A stretch of 7,417 nucleotides of DNA, taken from positions 1 to 7,417 of the forward strand of contig DLXL01000077.1 of the NCBI GenBank assembly GCA_003448025.1, read 5' to 3'. Position numbers and translations under genes: made by a program. The notes beneath the pieces are model-generated. The model saw nothing but the letters and a program-made list of their open reading frames with translations, was not told where the DNA came from and made no database searches. Shown here one piece after another: positions 1-4,782 of the stretch (positions are counted from its first letter, which is position 1; each line of letters starts with the position of its first letter). This DNA comes from Saprospirales bacterium. Its GTDB lineage: Bacteria; Bacteroidota; Bacteroidia; Chitinophagales; Saprospiraceae.

Positions 1-683
1 GGTATCTCAAACTCGCCCAATGGTGCTTTCTTTTGGATGAAAGTTGAGATCGCAGCTGCGGTTACACCAGTACCGCAAGCAAGGGTTTCATCTTCCACAC
101 AGCGTTCATAGGTACGAATGTCAATGCCTCCCTTTGCAGGATTTATCTCACACAGATTGACATTGATTCCATCATGCTTCCATCTTTCCGAATACCGAAC
201 GGCTTTGCCCTCCAATACCATGTTTCTCGTTGCGAGTTGATCCACAAACCTGACATAATGCGGTGAACCTGTGTTTAAAACGAATGTGCCGTCAACTTGT
301 TCAACCTGGTCTACATCAGTCATTTTTAAAGAAATCCAGCAGGTATTAGGGCTTTCAACCCGAATAGATGCCTCATGAGGCCCATCAATGGCCCAAAAAT
401 GACAGTAATCCGAAACAATACCCAGGTGCTGGGCAAAAGCAGCGATACAACGGCCGCCATTGCCGCACATGGAACTTTCACGGCCATCAGCATTGAAATA
501 GATCATTTCAAAGTCGAATCCTGCCTTGTTTTCCAGCATGATAAGTCCGTCTGCACCAATCCCAAACCGGCGATCGCATAGTTGCTCAATCTCCATCTGA
601 TTGGATCGGGTCAGTGTTTGTTCGCTGCGCTGGTCCAACATGATAAAATCGTTGCCGGCGCCCTGGTATTTCCAAAATTTCAT
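1..683 (-). CDS. dapF: Diaminopimelate epimerase, 3' end cut off by window edge
   Basis: DapF interconverts LL- and meso-diaminopimelate in the cytoplasm, the step that supplies meso-DAP for peptidoglycan and for lysine. I translated the minus strand from the ATG at 683-681; it stays open for 227 codons to the left edge. The protein opens MKFWKYQGAGNDFIMLD, the typical DapF start with Asn11 in the substrate pocket. The first catalytic cysteine is Cys73 in SMCGNGGRC (residues 71-79) and the second is Cys203 in ETLACGTGVTAA (199-210), so both halves of the two-base active site are present. GSPHYV (139-144) is another family motif. Full-length DapF is about 260-280 residues, so roughly 30-50 C-terminal residues lie outside the window. 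It is divergent from htrA. No Shine-Dalgarno is visible; a TAnnTTTG match lies only four bases upstream of the start (see 688-695). Identification is secure; the gene looks intact as far as it can be seen. Confidence 0.97.
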   Translation of the reverse strand, partial: MKFWKYQGAGNDFIMLDQRSEQTLTRSNQMEIEQLCDRRFGIGADGLIMLENKAGFDFEMIYFNADGRESSMCGNGGRCIAAFAQHLGIVSDYCHFWAIDGPHEASIRVESPNTCWISLKMTDVDQVEQVDGTFVLNTGSPHYVRFVDQLATRNMVLEGKAVRYSERWKHDGINVNLCEINPAKGGIDIRTYERCVEDETLACGTGVTAAAISTFIQKKAPLGEFEI

Positions 684-687
684 GCTG

Positions 688-695
688 CAAAAATA
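688..695 (-). promoter_or_regulatory. Possible dapF -7 element (TATTTTTG)
   Basis: On the minus strand this reads TATTTTTG, an exact match to the Bacteroidota -7 consensus TAnnTTTG. It ends four bases before the dapF ATG, so transcription from it would start at or very near the A of the start codon and give a leaderless or nearly leaderless mRNA. No TTG or TTTG is found about 19-20 bases upstream, so the match may be chance in AT-rich DNA. A start further upstream, nearer to htrA, is the alternative. Confidence 0.3.
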
Positions 696-744
696 ACTGA
701 ATTATGCCTGATTTGTGCTCATTATGTACGAATCTCGTCTGCTA

Positions 745-776
745 TTTGTATACCTCCCCAACAAAAATTATATTTG
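745..776 (+). promoter_or_regulatory. Bacteroidota-type promoter of htrA
   Basis: TTTG at 745-748 and TATATTTG at 769-776 are separated by 20 bases. This fits the Bacteroidota primary sigma factor consensus (TTTG or TTG at -33, about 19 bases, TAnnTTTG at -7), with the eight-base -7 element matching exactly. The predicted transcription start is about 782-784, leaving a 5' leader of roughly 25 bases before the htrA ATG at 810. That leader has no Shine-Dalgarno, as is usual in the phylum. An alternative function is not apparent; the position relative to htrA supports the call. Confidence 0.7.
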
Positions 777-809
777 TATCGTTATGCTTTTCGGATCTAA
801 TCATACGCT

Positions 810-2243
810 ATGAAAAAATACCTTTTGCTTGCTGCTGTTTGCGTGGGAAGTTCTCTGCTTTCCGTTTTTATCTACAGTCGTTGGATGGCGCCCAGCCAGA
901 TTATTTGGGCCAATTCCGGAGGTGAAACACGCCTTGCGGGACTGGTTGATAAATTGTTTGAAAACCGGTCTAACTCGGCATTCAGATCTTCCGCTCCAAC
1001 CAACTTTATTCAGGCAGCAGAAGTAGCCACTCCTGCAGTGGTAAATATTCGTGCGCTCATTGAAACGGGCGGCAACCTTTGGGGAAGTGGTTCTCTGACA
1101 GGTTCCTCTGGCTCAGGGGTTGTAGTGGCTCCGGAAGGGTATATTGTAACGAACCATCACGTAGTAGAAAAAAGCAAAGACATTAAAGTTACCCTTGCAG
1201 ATAAACGCACGTACCAGGCCAAGTTGATTGGCTCTGACCCTTCAACGGATATTGCGCTGCTCAAAATTGAGGAAATCGATTTGCCTTTTGTTATTTTTGG
1301 TAATAGTGATTCGGTGTTGGTTGGGGAGTGGGTACTGGCAGTTGGCAATCCGTTTAACCTGGAAAGTACCGTTACAGCTGGGATTGTAAGTGCTAAAGGG
1401 CGAAACATCAATATTCTTTCAGGGGCTGCCAGTATTGAATCATTCATCCAAACCGATGCAGCAGTTAATCCGGGTAATTCCGGTGGTGCACTGGTTAATA
1501 CAGCTGGAGAATTGGTTGGGGTAAATACTGCAATCATAACGGAATCAGGGAGTTATGAAGGGTATTCCTTTGCTGTTCCTTCTAATCTGGTAAAGAAAAT
1601 TGTGTCGGATCTCAGAGAATTCGGTTCAGTACAAAGAGCTTTCCTTGGGGTGGGTATTCAGGATCTGGATAGTGAAACAGCCCGTGAATTAGGACTTCCC
1701 AATGCAGAAGGTGTTCTGATCAACCGGGTAACCACGGAAGGTGCAGCCTCTGACGCCGGCTTGAAACCTGGTGATGTGCTGGTAGGGGTAGATAATACCC
1801 GGGTGCGAAGCACTTCTGAACTGCAGGAATACGTAGGCCGGTTTCGGCCCGGGGAAACGGTGCAGGTGGATTACTGGCGAGATAACCGGCGATTTAGATC
1901 AAAAATTGTGCTGAAAGATGTCAATAATTCCACTAAATTAACCCGTGCTTCAGGAAACGAAATGGAAGCAGAACTCGGTTTGGCCTTGCGCAGCCTGAGC
2001 AGGGAGGAGCAACGCAAACTGCGATTGCAAGGGGTCATGGTGAGTAGTGTCCGCAGGGGAAGTATCGTTTTTCAAACCAATATGCAACCCGGATTTGTGA
2101 TAACCGGTATCAATGGTAAAAGGGTAAGCAATGTAACCGAAGCTATTGAAGCGATGCAAAGTGCTTATATTAACCTTACCCTCGACGGTTATTATGAAGG
2201 GGAGTCAGATCTTTACTCATACCGTTTCAAGAAGGGTGGGTGA
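810..2243 (+). CDS. htrA: Periplasmic HtrA/DegP-family serine protease with two PDZ domains
   Basis: HtrA-family proteases degrade or hold misfolded proteins in the periplasm. The 477-residue protein starts with MKK and one hydrophobic helix (about 4-23). No clear signal-peptidase site follows, so it is probably an N-terminal membrane anchor with the rest outside. The trypsin-like domain covers about 65-265. Its triad is His117 (TNHHVV), Asp147 (STDIALLKI) and Ser224 (NPGNSGGAL), all intact, and GYSFAVPSN (251-259) closes the domain. PDZ1 spans about 270-370, with the carboxylate-binding loop at AFLGVG (277-282). PDZ2 spans about 385-470 and is more diverged. Length and order match DegP/DegQ (about 450-500 residues) rather than single-PDZ DegS. 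The ATG at 810 is chosen because the signal anchor starts there and a promoter lies 34 bases upstream. It stands alone on the plus strand and ends with TGA against the stop of hldD. Whether it acts as DegP, DegQ or a regulatory protease cannot be read from the sequence. Confidence 0.95.
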   Translation: MKKYLLLAAVCVGSSLLSVFIYSRWMAPSQIIWANSGGETRLAGLVDKLFENRSNSAFRSSAPTNFIQAAEVATPAVVNIRALIETGGNLWGSGSLTGSSGSGVVVAPEGYIVTNHHVVEKSKDIKVTLADKRTYQAKLIGSDPSTDIALLKIEEIDLPFVIFGNSDSVLVGEWVLAVGNPFNLESTVTAGIVSAKGRNINILSGAASIESFIQTDAAVNPGNSGGALVNTAGELVGVNTAIITESGSYEGYSFAVPSNLVKKIVSDLREFGSVQRAFLGVGIQDLDSETARELGLPNAEGVLINRVTTEGAASDAGLKPGDVLVGVDNTRVRSTSELQEYVGRFRPGETVQVDYWRDNRRFRSKIVLKDVNNSTKLTRASGNEMEAELGLALRSLSREEQRKLRLQGVMVSSVRRGSIVFQTNMQPGFVITGINGKRVSNVTEAIEAMQSAYINLTLDGYYEGESDLYSYRFKKGG

Positions 2244-3227
2244 TTACCAGATTTGTTCTTCCTTTAAATAACGTTGTACATAATCCGTAATGCCTTCTTC
2301 GAGGCCGATGAACGGCTCGGTGTAACCGGCTGCCCGGAGTTTGTCCATATTCGCCTGTGTGTAATATTGATACGTATCCCTAATATCCATTGGGGTGTCA
2401 ATAAATGAAATTTGCGGCTCCAGTCCCATGGCATGAAAGGTGCCTTTAGCCAAATCCAGGAAGGTTCTTGCCTGACCGGTTCCGAGGTTGTAAATGCCTT
2501 TTTCGGGCTTTTTCTCCAGAAAATGAAGTAATACATCTACAACGTCTTTCACATAAATAAAATCCCGACTTTGCGCTCCATCCTGAAAATCCGGCCTGTG
2601 TGAACGGAATAATTTCATGGCTCCGGTTGCTTTGATCTGACGGGCAGTATGAAAAATAACGGAAGCCATTCGACCTTTATGGTATTCATTAGGGCCATAT
2701 ACGTTGAAAAATTTGAATCCGGCCCAATGAGGAGGCTGGCCGTTTACAGAGCTCCCAAAAGCCGTTTCAAGTACCCAAACGTCAAAGTCCTGTTTGCTCT
2801 GCCCATAAGGATTTAAGGGCTTTAACAGATGAATGGTAGCATGATCATCTATATATCCGTGTTCTCCCAAGCCATAAGTTGCTGCACTGCTGGCATATAA
2901 AAGCGGAATATCAAACCCCGCACAAATCATCCACAAAGCACGGGAGTACTCCAAATTTAATTCATTGAAAATCTGCACATTCTGCTCTGTAGTGTCGGTA
3001 CGTGCGCCGAGATGTATAACTGCATCCACATCCGTGTGGTTACGTTCCAGCCACCGCACAAAATTGTTGCGGTGCATTTGCCCCCAAAGTTTTTTGCCTT
3101 CCAAATTCCTGTTTTTTTCCGGTCTGGAAAATTCATCCACTGCCAAAATATCTGAATAACCAGCTTCATTAAGTCGCTTAACCATACAGGAACCAATAAA
3201 TCCTGCCGCTCCGGTAACTACTATCAT
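2244..3227 (-). CDS. hldD: ADP-L-glycero-D-manno-heptose 6-epimerase
   Basis: HldD is an extended short-chain dehydrogenase that converts ADP-D-glycero-beta-D-manno-heptose to the L-glycero form, the last step of activated heptose synthesis for LPS core or glycan. The 327-residue protein has the N-terminal Rossmann motif TGAAGFIG (residues 5-12, GxxGxxG). The active-site serine region is YASSAATYG (111-119). The catalytic Tyr-x-x-x-Lys is YGQSK (Tyr141, Lys145). FFNVYGPNEYHKGRMASV (173-190) carries Lys184, equivalent to the second catalytic base of the E. coli enzyme (Lys178). The last two stretches are diagnostic of HldD as opposed to other sugar epimerases. A short extra loop, SHRPDFQDGAQSRDF (209-223), is longer than in E. 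coli. It is the last gene of the minus-strand run, 40 bases after the kinase, and its TAA abuts the htrA stop. No other heptose gene (gmhA, hldE) is in the window. A different NDP-sugar 4-epimerase is unlikely. Confidence 0.92.
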   Translation of the reverse strand: MIVVTGAAGFIGSCMVKRLNEAGYSDILAVDEFSRPEKNRNLEGKKLWGQMHRNNFVRWLERNHTDVDAVIHLGARTDTTEQNVQIFNELNLEYSRALWMICAGFDIPLLYASSAATYGLGEHGYIDDHATIHLLKPLNPYGQSKQDFDVWVLETAFGSSVNGQPPHWAGFKFFNVYGPNEYHKGRMASVIFHTARQIKATGAMKLFRSHRPDFQDGAQSRDFIYVKDVVDVLLHFLEKKPEKGIYNLGTGQARTFLDLAKGTFHAMGLEPQISFIDTPMDIRDTYQYYTQANMDKLRAAGYTEPFIGLEEGITDYVQRYLKEEQIW

Positions 3228-3267
3228 ATAGTGAGTGATTAATTGAATGAGTGAACGATAGAGTGGG
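3228..3267 (-). promoter_or_regulatory. Kinase-hldD gap with 7-base direct repeat
   Basis: This 40-base gap lies between the kinase stop and the hldD ATG. It contains no match to TAnnTTTG and no Shine-Dalgarno. TGAGTGA (plus-strand reading) occurs at 3232-3238 and again at 3248-3254, a perfect 7-base direct repeat with a 16-base period. A weaker copy, AGAGTGG, lies at 3260-3266. Tandem spaced repeats of this size can be a binding site for a dimeric regulator, but this is inference and the repeat is short. hldD is probably co-transcribed with the kinase. Confidence 0.35.
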
Positions 3268-4326
3268 TTATAGAGCTTGCAGGTTTATCTTTAAATTAGC
3301 GGTAAAAAAACCGTGTTCCCGACTGGTACGGAGTTCGTGTTGTTCCGGATAAATCAGGTCCAGTTGTCGCTCCACATTGCGCAATCCAATACCCCCAACA
3401 TCACTGCCGGACACCATATTTTTTTCTGCATCGGGGTCGAGTGTGTTTTGAACAACAAACGAAAGGTTTTGATCGTGCAGGGAGATTCGTATGGAAATCT
3501 GCACATCACCGGTAGTACCACCAGCGCCGTGTTTGAAACTGTTCTCTACAAAGGGCAAGAGCAGTAAGGGGGCAATAGACGTATGAGGGTTGTCAATTTC
3601 TTCCTGATAATCAACTGTTAAGCGTTTACTGTATCTCAATTTCTCCAACTCTATGTAGTCCTGAATAATCTTGGCCTCGTCAGATACGGAAATCCGTGGT
3701 GCTCGGCATTCATAGAGAACAAAACGCATGATTTTCGACAGCATCATGATGGCATCAGGGGTTTTGTCACTTTTTTTCCGGGCCAGCACGTACAGATTAT
3801 TCAAGGTATTGAACAGAAAATGCGGATTGGTCTGCGCGCGCAAAAAACTCAATTCCGACTGTAGTTTTTCCCGCATAAGCTCCTGCTCAAATTCCAGGCT
3901 TTTGTAATGTACCCGAATCATTTTTATGGTAACGGCCGCTGCCAAGGTGATGAACAGGTCAAATTCCGTAAGTAACAGCCCTTTAGGATTAAACAAGTTG
4001 TAGGACTCGCCTGGGCGAAATATCGGAAAGTACACATAGGCAATTTCCAGTCGGTAAATTACCGTTGCAACCCCAAAGGCCAGCAATAACAACCCCATCA
4101 GTTTCCAGATCTTGCTCCGGTCTAAATATAAGGGTATCACATAATAAAACACGAAATAGGTGAGTAACAGCTTCACCGGCAAGGAGAACAATTCTGCAAT
4201 AAGTGCATCCTTAAAGTTTTCTTCCAAAGGAATGCGTGCCAGGATGCAGTTCAAGACAGCATTCAAGGGTACATAAACTACCCAGAACAGGATGTGAAGC
4301 GAAATTCTTTGCCAGTTAAGCTTCAT
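3268..4326 (-). CDS. LytS/YehU-type membrane sensor histidine kinase
   Basis: This is a two-component sensor of the His_kinase (LytS/YehU) family, expected to autophosphorylate and pass phosphate to a LytTR-type response regulator. The 352-residue protein has four predicted membrane helices (about 10-30, 48-67, 76-98, 118-136) with only short loops, so there is no large periplasmic sensor domain. A charged, probably coiled-coil linker follows (about 138-162). The phosphoacceptor is His169 in AQTNPHFLFNTLNNL (164-178). The ATP-binding domain has an N-box, PFVENSFKH (258-266, Asn262), and a G-box, GGIGLRN (311-317). All key residues are present, so it should be active. The ATG at 4326 is used because it precedes the first helix. 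It follows csaA by 111 bases and precedes hldD by 40. The usual neighbouring LytTR regulator is not found anywhere in the window, so the partner must be encoded elsewhere. The signal it senses is unknown. Confidence 0.93.
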   Translation of the reverse strand: MKLNWQRISLHILFWVVYVPLNAVLNCILARIPLEENFKDALIAELFSLPVKLLLTYFVFYYVIPLYLDRSKIWKLMGLLLLAFGVATVIYRLEIAYVYFPIFRPGESYNLFNPKGLLLTEFDLFITLAAAVTIKMIRVHYKSLEFEQELMREKLQSELSFLRAQTNPHFLFNTLNNLYVLARKKSDKTPDAIMMLSKIMRFVLYECRAPRISVSDEAKIIQDYIELEKLRYSKRLTVDYQEEIDNPHTSIAPLLLLPFVENSFKHGAGGTTGDVQISIRISLHDQNLSFVVQNTLDPDAEKNMVSGSDVGGIGLRNVERQLDLIYPEQHELRTSREHGFFTANLKINLQAL

Positions 4327-4437
4327 AGTCAGATATTTAAGCGTGTTGCATTAAAGTTATGTAGCACATCAGACTTATTGCGACGGGGTACCGGTTGCGC
4401 AATGCAGCCAAATTTTCTTTTATCCGGCGCCGGGTCA
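4327..4437 (-). promoter_or_regulatory. csaA-kinase intergenic region
   Basis: These 111 bases separate the csaA stop from the kinase start. The minus strand reads TAACTTTA at 4359-4352, one mismatch from TAnnTTTG and 25 bases from the kinase ATG, but no TTG lies about 19-20 bases upstream of it, so it is a weak promoter candidate. The region also holds the inverted repeat at 4377-4403 and a 10-base perfect palindrome, CCGGCGCCGG, at 4424-4433, close to the csaA stop. No T-run follows either structure on the minus strand, so neither is a standard intrinsic terminator. The length alone suggests that the kinase has its own promoter. Confidence 0.4.
4377..4403. repeat. Inverted repeat ATTGCG-N15-CGCAAT
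   Basis: ATTGCG at 4377-4382 and CGCAAT at 4398-4403 are perfect inverted arms around 15 bases. The inner part can add more pairs (ACGG/CCGG or, alternatively, GCGAC with GTTGC allowing one G-T pair). The element lies about 50-75 bases upstream of the kinase ATG and 34-60 bases after the csaA stop. It could be an operator or an RNA hairpin that separates expression of GH31-csaA from the kinase. It lacks a following U-tract in the direction of the genes. Confidence 0.45.
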
Positions 4438-4770
4438 TCAGGCGATCCGGAGTCCATTGTCTACTTTTCTTTCAGGTTCTAGCAGGATTACACTTTGGTC
4501 GGTACCAACCACACCCAGCACCAGGCATTCAGAGAAGAAATTGGCAATCTGTTTTGGTGGAAAATTCACTACAGCAATCACTTGTTTCCCAATAAGGTCT
4601 TCAATAGCGTAGATCCTGGTGATTTGCGCCGAACTTTTCTTTATCCCCAAAGGTCCAAAATCGATCTGAAGCTGATAGGCTGGTTTTCTGGCGCCTTCAA
4701 AATTGCTTGCCCCGAGGATCGTTCCAACCCGGATGTCAACTTTTTCAAAATCTTCCCAGGTAATCATCAT
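4438..4770 (-). CDS. csaA: CsaA-type tRNA-binding domain protein
   Basis: CsaA is a small stand-alone OB-fold protein of the tRNA-binding (Trbp/EMAP II-like) family. In Bacillus it was described as a chaperone-like protein linked to protein export, and homologues bind tRNA. The 110-residue product is nearly all one domain: DFEKVDIRVGTI (7-18) forms the first strand, ARKPAYQLQIDFG (27-39) follows, then IKKSSAQIT (43-51), and the hallmark VVNFPPKQIANF (67-78) and SECLVLG (79-85). Length and every block match CsaA (about 110 residues); it is not the C-terminal domain of MetRS or the start of PheT, as no flanking domain is present. Two adjacent ATGs (4770-4768 and 4767-4765) are both possible starts. 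It begins 12 bases after the GH31 stop and so is probably translated from the same message. It ends in tandem stops (TGATGA, 4440-4435). The biological role in this organism is not established. Confidence 0.93.
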   Translation of the reverse strand: MMITWEDFEKVDIRVGTILGASNFEGARKPAYQLQIDFGPLGIKKSSAQITRIYAIEDLIGKQVIAVVNFPPKQIANFFSECLVLGVVGTDQSVILLEPERKVDNGLRIA

Positions 4771-4782
4771 TGGTTCAAAAAT

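Larger units (their letters stand above)
684..809. promoter_or_regulatory. Divergent dapF/htrA intergenic region
   Basis: These 126 bases separate two genes transcribed away from each other, so they must carry the 5' signals of both or of their operons. I see one strong candidate promoter for htrA (745-776) and one weak candidate for dapF (688-695). I found no RNA gene, no convincing small ORF and no long palindrome that would mark a shared operator. Confidence 0.7.

Noticed and set aside
375..800. Small plus-strand open frames over dapF
   Set aside because: They are antisense to dapF, which has both catalytic cysteine motifs and stays open to the edge of the window.
810..842. Lipobox-like LAAVC at the start of HtrA
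   Set aside because: Valine precedes the cysteine and the cysteine is only residue 11, too early for a normal lipoprotein signal; an uncleaved signal anchor fits better.
1157..1537. Minus-strand open frame of 126 codons inside htrA
   Set aside because: It is the shadow of the HtrA protease domain, whose triad motifs are all on the plus strand.
1786..1800. GGGTA-N5-TACCC inverted repeat inside htrA
   Set aside because: The 5-base stem sits in the PDZ1 coding sequence and is explained by codon content; no neighbouring signal supports a role.
2301..2318. Bulged hairpin GAGGCCG-ATGAA-CGGCTC as a terminator for htrA
   Set aside because: No T-run follows on either strand and the sequence encodes ordinary HldD residues, so it does not meet the form of an intrinsic terminator.
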